Below are positions 1 to 12,679 of a stretch of DNA of 64,000 nt, in pieces. This DNA comes from Diabrotica undecimpunctata (taxonomy: Eukaryota; Arthropoda; Insecta; Coleoptera; Chrysomelidae): positions 18,855,235 through 18,919,234 of the forward strand of contig NC_092813.1 in NCBI RefSeq assembly GCF_040954645.1, written 5' to 3'. The first letter of the stretch is position 1; every line of letters begins with the position of its first letter. A program made the position numbers and the translations under genes. The notes below the pieces were generated by a model. That model was not told where the DNA came from. It ran no database searches and saw only the letters and a list, made by a program, of their open reading frames with translations.

Positions 1-259
1 TATTATATTCCTTATATTAATTATAATTGTTTGTATTTTTATAATTGACAATATTGATTTTTATTCCATTTTTCTTACAAATATGATATACAATATTTTA
101 TTACAAATTTTGCAATGTTTATTGAACTTTACTTTTTTTATTTTCTTTACATACATTGGTTTAAAAGTTAAAATTTGGTTCATTTATTCGACTTCACTGT
201 CAGGTCTGAACCTTTTTGTTGCAGGTTGTTTGTTTTCACTTATTAAGTCAGTCTTTCCA

Positions 260-1345
260 TACATTAACATATTAATGGGCGATCTTAATGCCAAGGTGGG
301 TCAAGGTAAGGTAGGAAAACAAGTAGGAAAATATGGGCTTGAAAATAGAAATGACAGAGGAGATCGATTGATTCAATTTTGCCAAAGTGAAGATTTCGTA
401 ATAACAAATACCTTTTTCAAATTACCTCCTCGACGGTTATATACATGGACATCTCCACAACATACCAAAGAAAAAATAGTGAGAAATCAAATAGACTACA
501 TTATGATAGCAAGGAGGTATCATAATGCTGTTAAATGTACTAAGACGTACCCAGGAGCTGATATAGGCTCAGATCATAATCCGGTAGTTACTGTAATAGA
601 GGCGAGACCAAAAGAGATTAGAAGATCACACAGAAAGGCACTAGATTTAAATAAACTTAGAAACAAAAATATACGACAAGAAACAAGAGAAGAAATAAAT
701 GAAAACCTCCGTTCAGTGCAGCAACAAATTAACGATACAAACAACGTTAACCAAAAAATTTGAGTACATAAATACAGCTATACAAACAACAGGAAAAAAC
801 ATCTTACAAAAACAACAACAAAGAATAAGGGGTGGATGACACAAGATATACTAGACTTGATGGAACAAAGAAGAAAGATGAAGAATTACCCAGACAAATA
901 CAAAGAAATAAATAAACACATAAAAAAGAGAATAAAAGAAGCTAAACAGGAGTGGATTAAAGAACAATGTGAAGAAATGGAAACCTATGAGAAAAAGTAC
1001 GATGCGTTCAATATGCACAAAAAAGTAAAAGAGATAACAGGAAGCATAAAGAAATGCCAAATAGGTAAATTTAAAGACAAAGATGGAAATCTTATTGTAG
1101 ATCTAGAGAATAAAATAAAAAAATGAACAGAATACCTGAATGTATTATTTGAAGACGATAGAAACAACTTAACTCAGATAATCAATGCAACTGGGCCAGA
1201 CATATTGAAAGAAGAAGTAGAATACGCAATAAGAAACGCTAAAAATGGAAAAGCAAATGGACCTGATGAAATTCCTACAGAACTGTTGAAGCTTTTGAAT
1301 GATAAATCCGTAACCATAATATTAAATTTTGCAGCGAGGAGCTAA
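260..1345 (+). pseudogene. LINE remnant: endonuclease end and start of reverse transcriptase
   Basis: This is a decayed non-LTR retrotransposon fragment. The open part from about 260 to 763 reads like the second half of an exonuclease-endonuclease-phosphatase domain: a MGDLNAKVG block, then NRNDRGDRLIQFC, YTWTSP, IDYIM and finally SDHNPVV, the usual SDH catalytic motif. After a frame change near 763-836 the reading resumes with a lysine-rich linker to 1126. There a TGA interrupts the frame where the family normally has Trp before EYLNVLFEDD. The match fades after GPDEIPTELLKLL near 1300-1345, so the RT palm is absent. The layout resembles RTE-type LINEs often annotated as craniofacial development protein 2-like, but the clade is uncertain. 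Residues upstream of about 260 in the same frame look unrelated. At least one frameshift and one stop make it non-functional. Confidence 0.8.
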
Positions 1346-2500
1346 AACAGTTTCCCCTCCACTTTCCTATGTCGATCTTTCGAAAGTAACTTCGTTTCGA
1401 AAAGTTTTAAGTTTCGAAAAATTGGATGAATTTTATAGCTATAAAATTCAATATAAAGTTTAGATTTTCATTCAAAATTTGTGCAAATTTTACTTCTTAA
1501 TGTTTATAAACAATGGAGATATAATTAACAAAAAATTGTCGCTAACTTCGTTCCTATTGTTCATAGAAGGTTTATTTTTTTTGTTAAATGTGAGTTTTTT
1601 TACCAGCTATCTAATGGTTGTACGTACAAGTCTGTACCTTGAAAAATATAGAAGTTATTACAATTGTTTATAAGTAAAAAGATACCCCTTTTTCAAACGT
1701 TTATTTTGTAAATAATTTCGATGAAAACTCAATATTCATTTAACTTCTGAGATAGTATAAGTCTTAAAGAATCCTATGAAATTTGTTAAATGTGTCTAGC
1801 ATCATTCATAGGGCAAGTTCAATGGTTGAAATAATTAGTCCCAGGGATAAACAAATTGAATAACTTTTAAACTATTTGACCGATCGGGGGGAAATTTCGC
1901 ACAAATTTAAAGGACGGTAATTTCTCAATGTTGAAATGTATTAATAACATTTTATTATGTTAATAAAAAAATTAATTAAATTTATAAATTAGTGCAAAAA
2001 AACTGCTTTTTTGCAAATATCTCCGTAAATTATTTATCAATTTTAATTGAAAAAACTGGAAAATTAAGATATTCTTGATATAAAAAAATGGTATAAATAT
2101 TGTTTATTTAAATTATAAGGGAAAAAACTTATAGATAAAAAATCAAATTCTGACCATAAATTATTGTTTAAAAAAAAACGCAAGGTAAAAATAGGAGTAT
2201 CTTTTTATCTATTCGTCATCTAGTAACCTATACCTATGTCTTAAAAGCTTCAGATATCTGCGAAACATTTTGCCGTGAAATCGATGATTTTTGTATAACC
2301 AGACTGGGCTAAATATCTTGAGGACAAACTGCAATAGCTTCATATTTACTTGTAAAAATGTTATTTTATATATTTTATGTTTTGTCAATTTTTTTTACAC
2401 TGTGAATATTGTATTATACACATTAATGTTTTTTATACCAAATTCTGTAGTGACTTATCCTATACATTTATTTTGAATGTCTTAAAGGATCAATAAAGAT
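1346..2500. other. AT-rich stretch without recognised gene
   Basis: No supported coding sequence is seen. The stretch is AT-rich with many short homopolymers. Its right end (AATAAA near 2490, then GACTAT repeats) looks like the 3' tail of a retroposon, so part of it may be the untranslated end of an unrecognised LINE or SINE on the plus strand. Confidence 0.5.
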
Positions 2501-2524
2501 GACTATGACTATGACTATGACTAT
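2501..2524 (+). repeat. (GACTAT)4 retroposon-like tail
   Basis: Four perfect copies of GACTAT follow closely after AATAAAGAT. Short tandem tails of this kind end several insect non-LTR elements, so this is probably the 3' end of a plus-strand retroposon that overlaps the preceding AT-rich stretch. Confidence 0.6.
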
Positions 2525-2959
2525 TAGAGATGCAATGCAACCGTTACCTGGGCCATGCCAAAAGTATGTTCGTAACAATATTTTGAAATATTCATGAAAA
2601 TTGATGGAAATAACAAACAATTATTTGTTGGAAAACAAATAATGTAATGTAACAAATAATGTAAAATGTAACAAAAAGAAAAATTGTGTTTCATTTCTGA
2701 TCGAAAATCTGGTAAATAAAAAAACTTCTAATATACTAGATGGTCGTTAGATAAGAAATTCAGTTTGCTATAACTAAGTTGACGAAGACAAATTTATAGA
2801 AATTATTTTGGAGTTCCAAATATCAGTATTATGGGGTACAGGGTAAACAATAGAAGTAATTTATTTGGGTAAATATGCGAATACTTGTTATAATTAAATC
2901 TGTATTTTAAAGCTTTACTGATTATACATCATGCTGCTGTTGTTTCTTAATCATCATCG

Positions 2960-4135
2960 TCATACTGACTTTACAACCCTGTGTGGGTCCTAACCTCCTT
3001 AAGAATTTCTCTCCAGTTGTCCCTATCCATGACCCTCCTCCGGCAACGTATTCCCATATTTCTCATTTCTTCATCGATGTTATCAAGGAATCTTTTTCTG
3101 GGCATTCCTCTGCTTCTCTTACCAATGGGTCTATCAAGGAGCGTTATTATAGGGGTGTGAGGGCTTGTTGAGATGGGTATTTATTTGAAATTTACTAAAT
3201 GCATTTTCTCCATTGGTCTATCTTCAGCTGCTCTGAGAGCTTCGCAGAATGAGTTTCTAGCTGAATTCTTAATTTGGTCGGACCATCTAGTTGGTGATCA
3301 TCATCTTGATCTTCTACCCGGAACGTTTCCAGAAACAATTATCGTCACCTCTGCGATCCACGTGACCGAAAAATTGCAGAATACGTAGCAGACATGTTGT
3401 GGTAAATATTGAGAATAAAAGGGCATTCACCAGTCTCATCTTGATATTTTGAGAGATAGATATGTCTTTCCAAACTTTAGTTAGGCGACTCATCGCATTT
3501 TTTGCCATACCAATACGTCTCCGAACTTTGAACGTTGAATAGTGTGAAATCTGTCGACCACCATTATTTTTGTCTTATTGATTTTCAGACCAACTTTATT
3601 GCTTTCGTACTCAACTCTTTGCAGAAGATTAAACATTTCTTGCTCATTTGCTGCTATAAATGTAGTGTCATCAGCAAATCTTAAATTGGAGATTTTCCTA
3701 CCAGCCACTGTTACTCCACAGGATCATCCACCTAAAGCCATCCTCATAACATGTTCACCATAAATAAGGTGACAACACGCATCTTTGTCTAACAACTCTC
3801 TCGGTCTTGAGTTGGTTTAAGAACTTCTAATGTAGTCGTACTGTTGTTATATTGGACTGGTACAAATTTTTAATAAGTGTCATCAGGTGCAGTAGTGTGC
3901 CCATTTTCATTAAAATAGACCACAGATTTATCCAGCTTACACAATCAAATGCCTTTTGGTAGTCAACGAAGAATATAATCATAGGTATTTGAAATGCTCT
4001 AGACTCTTCAATCAGTTGTCTCAGGTTCAGAATTTGTTCCCGTATACCTTAAATCTTTACAAACCCCACTTGTTCCTGAGATATTTGGTAATTTAAAGAA
4101 GGTTTTAAGCTCTTTTTGATGGTATGCAACAAGAT
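2960..4135 (-). pseudogene. LINE reverse transcriptase remnant (RT palm to C-terminus)
   Basis: Read on the minus strand, this holds consecutive blocks of a LINE reverse transcriptase. They are SLNYQISQEQVGF (about 4090), FVDYQKAFDCV (about 3960), a degraded VRQRCVLSPYL block (about 3770), LRFADDTTFIA carrying the FADD catalytic motif (about 3670), then VGLKINKTKIMVV (about 3570). The C-terminal part is HVDRRG, DQIKNSARNSFCEALRAAE and finally sequence near 3000. Several frame changes and stops separate the blocks. The 5' half, including the endonuclease, is missing, as expected for 5'-truncated retrotransposition. The C-terminal DQI...CEALRAAEDR pattern is typical of insect RTE-like elements. 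It lies in opposite orientation to the remnants at 260-1345 and 4865-5235. Confidence 0.8.
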
Positions 4136-4864
4136 TTTACTAGCATGTGTTTTTTATTCTGCTGAAAAAAACATATTACAAAAAATTCAAAGACAGAAAA
4201 CTTTTACAAGCAATAATAAACTCGTCTAGATCATACAGTTTAGTTTGATTGAACTTCCGAAGAGCTGATGATATTTCACCACATGATGAGAAGTCTTCAC
4301 CTGTTGAAGCGTGCTATGGAATCTCAATATCATTGTTGTCACTTTCACCAGATAAGTCAAAATACTGGTACTGGGATTTGTTAAGAGTGTGGTCTAACAA
4401 GAGAGAGAATATGCTGATATCGGATACTGTACCATTTTTCCTTGCTTGCCTAAACCGTTTGTGTCGACCATGTAAAAATGGGAGTTACTTACATGCTCAG
4501 TACGTTCTCGTCAGACCATTGGGGCTCCGAATAGCAAACAATTTTATTTTCTGTTAGTTCAATCACGAAGTATTTCCTTAGAATTGTGGCATACAACGTA
4601 AAGAGTCCATTTCTTATCTTAGTCACCCAGTAAAATTCAAAATAGACTTTATATGAATGCCTAACAAACAATACGATTTTGAGCCTGTGGCGAATTTGTA
4701 TGCAATAGCGGCATATTAAAAAATGCATCAGAACTATTTCTACAATTAAATCTAGTTGATAAATCCGTTTTTACAAATAAAAGGAACGTCTTTTCACAAA
4801 CAATACCACCACTAAAAGTCCTACTAACGAAAATGACTCAGGATATATAAATCAACAATAAGAC
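4136..4864. other. Stretch without recognised gene
   Basis: Only short open frames are present and none resembles a known family. The last 100 bases may belong to the LINE fragment that follows, because its frame remains partly open upstream of 4865. Confidence 0.4.
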
Positions 4865-5235
4865 CGATAATGAAGTACATAGCGGAAACAAGAGCAGATA
4901 CGGCGAAAACACAAAGACTACTGGAAACAACAGAAATGAAAGTCTTACGAAAAATAAAAAACCAAACTCTAAGAGACAGAGTAAGAAGTGAGGAAATACG
5001 AACAAGATGCGGTATGGAGAAAATAAACGCGTGGACCAAAAGAAGAAAAGTGGAATGGAATCAACACATCGAAAGAATGACAAAAAATAGAATATTACGA
5101 ATAGCAAGAGACAAATCGCCAAATGGAAGAAGATCATTGGGACGACTGAGGAAAAGATGGTCAGACAACGTCAATTGAGGCTAAAAACCGAAATAAAACA
5201 GGCATTTTGTCTATTTATAAAGTAGGAAGAAGAAG
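4865..5235 (+). pseudogene. LINE reverse transcriptase C-terminus and 3' end
   Basis: This is the carboxy-terminal tail of an RTE-like reverse transcriptase. The frame reads LRPIMKYIAETRADT, then LLETTEMKVLRKI, LRDRVRSEEIRTRCG, a KRRKVEWNQHIERM block, RIARDKSPNGRRS and LGRLRKRWSDNV, ending at the stop near 5178. These blocks normally close the polypeptide, after the RT thumb. About 55 bases of A-rich 3' untranslated sequence with AATAAA and GAAGAAGAAGAA follow, which looks like the natural 3' end of the element. The 102-codon part is open and shows no lesion, but everything upstream is gone, so it is a dead 5'-truncated copy. Confidence 0.85.
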
Positions 5236-5354
5236 AATAAGAAAATGACTCACTTTCTTTAAGCAAGCAAGCAGCAATTTAATTAAGCCCAGCCTGTGAA
5301 ACATGATCACCCCTAAGAATTACGTTCGGATGTAATAATTCATTGGAGCGAGGT

Positions 5355-5675
5355 GTATTAACTCGTGTTAAAAACAGGAGTCACTCCACCCCGCTCCAAT
5401 GCTCCAGACTATCCCTTTTCCCTTTATAGCACTCTGATGAGCGATAGAAGCACAACTATCAGCTAAATGCTTTTCATGTGGGAGTCGTGGGTAATAGAAC
5501 TCTAATAATTCCCTAACCGGATCAAATTCAGGACAGCGTGACGCGCTTTGTTCCTGTAATGATCTAGTGACTTGTTCGCGAATCTAAAATTGCTTGCTTG
5601 GGCCTTAAGTCTCCACTCCGGACTACGTCCAGTGCGTAGACTTGATGCTCAAGTGTTTGGGCGCCACTTGCCCGG
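5355..5675 (-). other. Unassigned minus-strand open frame beside a primer-binding-site-like motif
   Basis: From about 5583 down to 5370 the minus strand is open for about 72 codons with a protein-like composition. It runs from REQVTRSLQEQSASR through EFDPVRELLEFYYP to ADSCASIAHQSAIKGKG and stops at TAA near 5370. There is no ATG and a TAG lies just before it. About 80 bases upstream, on the same strand, is TGGCGCCCAAACAC near 5660, the form of a gypsy-type primer-binding site. GC content is clearly higher than in the surroundings. One reading is the 5' leader and start of gag of a decayed LTR element running leftwards. I do not recognise the protein, and no second LTR was found. Confidence 0.35.
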
Positions 5676-5799
5676 GTTTTTGTTTTTTATTTATTTTTTT
5701 GGCTGGCTTTCGCCGGGTTTTTGTTAGTTTAAAAAAAAATTCTTGACGTAGGCGGTTTTTTTTATTTTTGGTATAAGCTATAATCTAACCTAATCCTGA

Positions 5800-7300
5800 A
5801 TGGTGAGTAGGGAACATCCTGGTTCACGGAATATCTTTCCTGATGTTAACCAATAGTTCCACGCTATATTGTCGACATAGTCTTCGCTAATTTAAAAATC
5901 TGGTTCATAGCAAAGTATGCAGTATTGGCCAGAATGATTCTTATGGTAAGCTCTGCATCGTCAATGTTGTCCTTTGTGATGTTAACTCCTAAATAGATTA
6001 AGCTATCTACTTTTTCTAATTTGTCATGGATGGTATTTCAAATCCATTTAATATTTTGTATAAATGTGCGAATGTGCTGTTTATTGAGTCATATTTTCGT
6101 TTAAAGTCGACAAAAATATTATAGACATCTATGACATGACCTGCTTAACTGTGTAGAGTTGGTGGATGGTTGATATTCTTGTCTAAATTATGCCTGATAT
6201 TCTCCGATGATCTTCTCTGTGAAGGGTTATAGTATATGGTTAAGTATAGTGGTAAATATTTTATATTCATAACATAGCATAGTTGTTATGGATTAGACCT
6301 ATAATGCTCTTATTCGACTCTTCCTCATATATCCTTTTCGGTATTTTCCTTCTTTCCGACTTAAACAATTCTGCGGGATCAGAGATAAACGATTCAGTCA
6401 CATCCAGGACCTTGTTAATTTTCTGAAGTTTCATTGCCCTTTCAACATCTTCTATCGTTGGTCGTTTTGTTATCCCATTCTCTTCATTTTCTGCTTTTTC
6501 TAATAGTTCATGGTCTGTGTGTTCTACATCAACATTGTTATAGTTTTTGATCAGCAGTTTTATAAGTTTATCTAATTTCTTTAGTGTTGCTGTACTATCT
6601 ATCTATCTCTATCTATCTCTTTTATTCCTGTACAGATTAGTTTTTGGTTTATATTCTTGATTCATTTGTTTGATAAATTGATATTAATTTTATGTTTTGT
6701 TTTGTCTAAAATTTATTTTCATGTCCAGTAATTATTTATTTATGTGATTCCTCTTTTTTACTCTACGCGGTTTATCAGATATTCGTCCTTTGTTTTCAAA
6801 TACCATTTTTCTTTCTCCAGTTCGTCTAGTCAAATATATTCTATGTTCTTCATTTCCTTCTTCGATTGCCGCCTTACACTTATCATGAAACCATTGGTCA
6901 TCTATTTTTTTTAGACATTGTTCTTCGCATCGATTTTACTGCAGTTAATGTGGTTCTACTTATTAGGTCTCACCGGTCTTCTAGTGTTCTCTCTGCATTT
7001 CCTTCACATTCAATCAGCTTCTTTTTTATTTTTTCTTTAAATTTCTTTTGAGTTTCGAGTCTTTTCAGTTTTTGCAGGTCTATAATTTGGTTTCTCAGTT
7101 GATCTCATCTTGTTTATTAGTTGGACAGTGAACGTTCATTATGAATAAGTTGAAGAAGGGAGTCTTTATTTTTATCCTACAAATTCGTTCATTAACTGCT
7201 TGAAAATCTGTAATAAGGTGTTTTAGTTTATTATTGACTATTAATGGTGTCCAAATTCCATATTTCCCTGTGTCTACACCAATTGACAAGATAGTGTGTG
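5800..7300 (-). pseudogene. Highly decayed LINE (endonuclease N-terminus to RT C-terminus)
   Basis: On the minus strand the order of fragments follows one LINE. First comes an endonuclease start, VDTGKYGIWTP, then LKHLITDFQAVNERICR and FFNLFIMNVHCPTN (7290-7095). A linker follows, then PTIEDVERAMKLQKINKV (about 6470), which matches the block just before the RT domain. A C-terminal RT block KVDSLIYLGVNITKDN lies near 6000-5950, followed by ANTAYFAMNQIF. The RT palm with the catalytic aspartates is missing, so an internal deletion is likely. Numerous stops and frameshifts are present. The endonuclease block (NERICRIKIK, NVHCPT) is the RTE-like type also seen at the left edge of the window. Apart from these blocks, nothing else is recognised here. 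Confidence 0.65.
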
Positions 7301-8315
7301 ATTTTATGTCCCGGATGCCCTTCCTTAGCCACCTTGTTTACAGAATTTCTGCCAAACCAATCTTGTATCTTCTCAATAAAATAAACTGCAAGATAATTTC
7401 TATAAATATATCTTACTCTACCTTGTTCAGCTTTCAAAAAATAACCGGCGACCAAGTATTTTTAAATATCTACTACCAGGGAGATACAGATACATCGTAC
7501 AAGTAAATGTTAAATATTCTACCGTAATTTATAGACTGAAAGTTGGTATAATTTTTCTTTGCGTAAATGTTTTTTTAATTAAAAAAATATATATTTAAGG
7601 TAAGCTGAAAAAAATAATATTTGTAAATAACAAGAAAGGGGAGTGTACGAACATATCTAGGATGAGCACGTGATGATTACGTGTTAATATAATAAATTTG
7701 GGAAAACTTACGCAAGTGCAAATTTGTTGTTTTTGGCCAAAACTTGCATATAAATTATGGAAACTTATCGTTGACATTTAGCTGTCAAGACAATCGTTCG
7801 TGGTAGTCTGGGTTAAAAAATTGTTGCGGGAGGTCGAAGTGTGTTTTTGCCTTCGCGGCTATAACATTTTACCTTGAGAAATCCAACTGTAAATACTTTA
7901 TTGTGAATATATCTGTAGTCGTTATTGTTCAAATAGTATCACAAGATACAAGATAGTTATTTAACGGCATTAGGTGTTTTCAAAGTAATTTTACCATCTG
8001 TTTTCACATGATTTTGTTTCGACGTGACGGACAGTATGTCAGCTAAGACCGTACACATTTACGGTATTGGCTGCATCCAAATTATCGGCTCACAAATAAT
8101 GTTAAAATTGCTTCTAAAATTTCTGAATTAATAGTTCTAATTTTTATTAAGTATAAAATTTATTCTGAGACGCATTACATTATTCCATATTCTCTGGTAT
8201 TACATTGTTCGTGGTACAGCAAAATTAAGATGGACAGCTTCTTTCTATGGTATTCATGTAATGACTTTATGTAATTACTCAAAAAGGAGCAGCTATGATC
8301 TATCATTTCGCATTG
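7301..8315. other. AT-rich stretch without recognised gene
   Basis: No coding similarity or structured RNA was recognised. It lies between a LINE remnant and the pogo-like pseudogene and may include the 5' non-coding end of the latter, but no terminal inverted repeat could be identified. Confidence 0.4.
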
Positions 8316-9740
8316 CGAGAAAGCCTGTTTTCTCAAATGAACAGGAGGCAAAATTAGAGACCAAATATTGCTTCTGGCAGGGTTGTTTTAAGGATTGACG
8401 TCACAATCATTCAAAGTTGCAGTATTTGCATATACCTAGTATAAGTATAATACTTTCAATAAATATAGAAAGGAAGCTAGTAAATACTAGTGCTATGGGT
8501 TTTTAAAAAGCCATTCTGAAATAAGTGTCTGGAACCCACTAGTGTTAATCGAAATATTGCATTTGATGCCCTCGAATTAAAAACGTTGTTTTATAATCTG
8601 GTCTCAACATACGACAAATACAAATTTCGTCCTCATGGAACATTATTGTAGACAAAATAGACATCAATTCAGTTCACAAACCTGGCAAAATACTTGCTCC
8701 TGGGGGCATTAAACAAGTAGGAGCTGCCAGTTAGAAACGTGTAAAGAACATAACTGTCTGTTGCAATAGGACAGTATATTCCACCACTAATTATATATCC
8801 ACGTTTGAGAATGCATCCATCGCTAGAGCAAGGAGGGCCAAACGGTTCTATTTATAAATGTACTAAATCTGGGTGGATTATTGAGAAATTTTCCTACGTA
8901 TGGATAGTCCATTGTACAGAACATACAAAACTACCAACAGAGGACTCATACGTCGCACAGGACCCCATTACTGGATCTCATAATGTATAGTCCATGGAAA
9001 GTCTTGAAAGCCAACTTTGCATAAAGAATGTGATACATACATGAAACTCCATCAAGCATATTTGAATGTTGCTAATGCAAAAAAAAACAGTTAGTGGATT
9101 TCGAGCAGCCGACATTTGGCCTTTTAATCCAAATATTTTTAGCCAATTGATACAAGAAGGAGATGAAAATCCTTCTGACAGGATTTCTGCCGATCAAGCT
9201 GTTGAAAATAGAGGGATGAAGCCTCAAAATTTAGGAGCATATAGTTTTTAAATATTTCTATGAATTTAATGAGTGTTTGGTACCTATAAATGCAGGATCA
9301 ACCAAATCTGTTGATGATCTTCAATCGCCATCGGATATCAGGAATCCAAAATTCACTACTTTTTAAAAACCCAGAACTAGATAAATTTAATAATTCACTT
9401 TCAACGACTTCAAGAAACACTTATCCAACTCAGGCAGAAAATCAGCACTCCAAACGACAAATATTTGTGATTTGCGAGAAAAACAAACCATCTGAATGCA
9501 CAATACCTTTCAGTTAAATATCCCCAGCACCTAAAAAGAAGAAAATTCCAAAAAGGGAAGGGGAAGGTAAAATAACAAAACAGAAATCAAAGCTACTTAC
9601 CTCATTACGTATGAAATCTATGTTAAAAAAAAGTGAAAAAAAAACGAGCTGTCAAAAGATTAAACGAAAAAAAAGGGGGCTGTGTCGTTGTTCTATGTAT
9701 TTGTGCAGAAGATTGCGACATTGCCAAACTATTATTTCGG
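8316..9740 (+). pseudogene. Pogo-like (Tc1/mariner superfamily) DDE transposase pseudogene
   Basis: Fragments in several frames appear in the order of a pogo/Tigger-like transposase, an enzyme that cuts and pastes its own element in the nucleus. They begin with FSNEQEAKLETKYCFWQGC (8322-8390), an N-terminal helix-turn-helix segment. Next come SVNRNIAFDALEL and YDKYKFRPHGT (8542-8640), then VHKPGKILAPGGIKQVGAA (8671-8735). A block with GPNGSIYKCTKSGWI and TGSHNV (8826-8987) stands for the second catalytic region, where LDGHxSH is expected. VSGFRAADIWPFNPNIFSQL (9090-9150) is the characteristic GIWPFNP block after the catalytic core. A lysine-rich tail continues to about 9740. Frameshifts and stops separate the blocks, so it is inactive. 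No inverted repeats or target duplication were identified. Confidence 0.8.
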
Positions 9741-11681
9741 AATAAAGTGGGAATACTTATAACTAACATAATTATACCGAGTGTATTTGTAACAAATTAT
9801 TTTAGTATTATATTTACCTTATACTTAGGATAACTATTCTAGATATAAATACGGAATAACCTTAGAATACGAGTGTTTTATTAGTAAGACAGTTAAAGGC
9901 TAAGATTAAAGTGCTATCTCTTCAAACGGGGTTTTAATTTTCTAATGTTAAACTAAAATCAAAAACACTTAATTTGAAGTAGATTTCAATTTTAGTTTGT
10001 ACCTTTTAATTAACACCTGTGCAATAAGCACCTTTTAAAGTTATGTGTACGGCAGTACCACCCTCCGGTCCTCTACCCCAAATCTACGTTTATTCCAAGA
10101 ATTCTATGCTCGTTGGAAAGAACATCTCATATTCAACTTACTTACGGCGTGGGCGAATAATTGACAACAATTGCAAGTCATATTTTCGACGGTTTCCTCT
10201 TCAATTTAAAATTACTAATTATTATTTTAATAACTAGTTTTTTAAGTGATATTATAATAGAGTGATAAATTGTGATAAAATAAAGAAATTTTAGGTTTTA
10301 AGTTTAATTATTGAATTAAATAAATTGAAAGGGTTGGGAACTAAAGTCCGTAATCCCCATATTTACATACTATTCTCACTAAAAAAACCTGCATTTTGAA
10401 AGTGTGTTTTTTTTATTTATTAATATTTTTCTATTTAAATCTCAGCTCACCTGAATTAGGTAGATTTTTCTATATTACAAAAACAATTTTAAAACTTTCA
10501 AACATTAAAACGCATCAAAGATATGTTTTTTTTTTTAATAAAACTAAATATTTTTTAAATTCAAAATCCACTTTTCTTCCTCGGTATAAAAATAAAAAGT
10601 TGTTTGTTGTTATACAGAGGATTTGAAAAGTTATAATCAAAATTTCAATGAAAATCTCAACAAGTTCAACGTTCTGTAATTGAAAAATCGTACAAAATCT
10701 AAATTAAATATTAAATTAGATACTTTAATTTATTAAATTTAATACAGGTTAAGTCTAAACACAAATCTATTATTTACTCATTTTAATTTACGAATTGTGT
10801 TTCACAATCCTAACTTAAGTCACTGTAGTTTTATTTGTCCAAGTATTTCCTATACCTATACTTAATAGTTTAGGAGATATTTTAAGTTATAGTGGAAAAA
10901 GAGGCGTTTCGTGAATTAAATTTACTATTTTTATTTACTTTTTATCCAGAAAATGTAATCACATATGATGACAAGTATGAATTTGAGGGTAATACGATCT
11001 TCACAGATATCGCCGACGCAGTACCTATTTCTTTGTCAATAACAGTTTTTAGATAACAGGAATCATTTTTCAATATTTATGTGGATGGACCGTTATTTTT
11101 TTAATAATATGTTCTTGTAATGGCATAACTTTGATTATTTGGTAAACCTACATTATTCATCATAAGAAATTAAACAAAAATCATTACAACGTGTTTATTA
11201 ATAAATTCACTGCATAAGTACGATAATATTATATTCCGTACTATTTCCAAAACTTCTTGAGCAGCGCTGATAGACACAATAGATATCTTCACTTACTTGG
11301 TCCACTAGTAATAAAGTTATTAGAATTAAATGGCAAACCGGTCTTCAGACATGGCTTTGACTTTACTTCTTTTTTCTTCGCAGAAGACGGAGTTTGGCTT
11401 TAATTGTTATTGAGTATATTGTGAGATATCGAGAATTAATAACTATTGGAAATCTGTTTTATGTCTGGCCGCATTATAATCAAAAGCAAACAAATGTGAT
11501 TAATAATGTACTTTTAAAGTTTTAATTTTCTTTTACTAATTGTTCTTTGTCCAAAAAATGTAAATAATCACTTGTTTCTGCTTTGCCAACTGTCAGTCTA
11601 TCGACGAAATATGGTAAAAGACCGCAGCGTTGATGCCCATGTACCTAAAATGATGTCTGTAAATTCCTTTTTCTTTTACGA

Positions 11682-11760
<79 letters not shown>

Positions 11761-12679
11761 TTATTGTAGTTACTGTAATTTAACTTGTTTATAACATCAA
11801 TTATCTTTTGTATTTGTTACTTAAATTGATGGTAAAATATAAAACAAAAAAATAATTGTTTATTTTTTATTTATATAAGTAATATTACATTTCTTAAAAC
11901 CCACTCGATCCTTAGTGTTACCTTTCCCTAGTGACAAACCCTAATTTTCTTCACCTAGTTCTTTAGTTCACTTCCTTTCCATTTCGTCTCTTGAATGCAA
12001 TAAGTATGTACATGTACATGTACTCTCAATATTTACACGCATTCACCAATTTACATATTACATATATTTACAATATTTACATATTGTACTCTTACTTGTA
12101 AAACTTCCAATATTTCATGACTCTATCAGGATTTTTCTAACCCGTAGACCTGAAATAGACCTCACCCGGAAATCTAAAGGTAGGCTATGTTTTCTTCCAG
12201 AACATTTTACCCTCAAGAGATGTCATCTTAGATATACATTTCACTTATTATTTGGGTATTAAAGTCAAAACTGGGGCTTAGATAAAGCATACTATTATTT
12301 GAAGAGTCAAGCTTTGGGAAAATTTTATTTCCATAAAAGTATTTTTATAATGCAAAAAAGGAAAAAAAGCACAATATGTACAAATGTAATGGGTTTTTGG
12401 GTAAAAACTTACCAAAATATAGATTAAAAATACATATTGGTTCTTTTGAACAAAATTAGACTACACAGCAGACTGCTGTAATGCATATTGAATAGAAAAA
12501 CAAATTGAAATAATAATCGCACTTTCCTAATTAATGAAAAAATTTTAGTTACATGTTAAAATTGATTTTTATAGGAAATAGCTTCTGAAACGTTTCTGTA
12601 TAGAACCACATCATTGACCGAAAGACAAAATATAACTATGTATTCAGTAAAACTATCGTTTTAATACATAACAGAAAAA
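9741..12679. other. Long AT-rich stretch without recognised gene
   Basis: Nothing codes convincingly over nearly 3 kb. There are long A/T homopolymers, a (TA)n microsatellite at 11684-11759 and a perfect 16-bp palindrome of GTAC/CATG steps near 12006-12021. Short open frames here are compositionally random. Confidence 0.5.
11684..11759. repeat. (TA)n microsatellite
   Basis: About 75 bases of alternating TA are broken once by a phase shift near 11715. It is a simple sequence repeat and its length is likely to vary between individuals. Confidence 0.95.

Noticed and set aside
5425..5460. Hammerhead ribozyme core (CTGATGAG)
   Set aside because: The second core element (GAAA) and the three flanking stems could not be found.
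12006..12021. GTACATGTACATGTAC palindrome as an operator
   Set aside because: It is isolated, in non-coding AT-rich DNA, and explained by a short alternating repeat.
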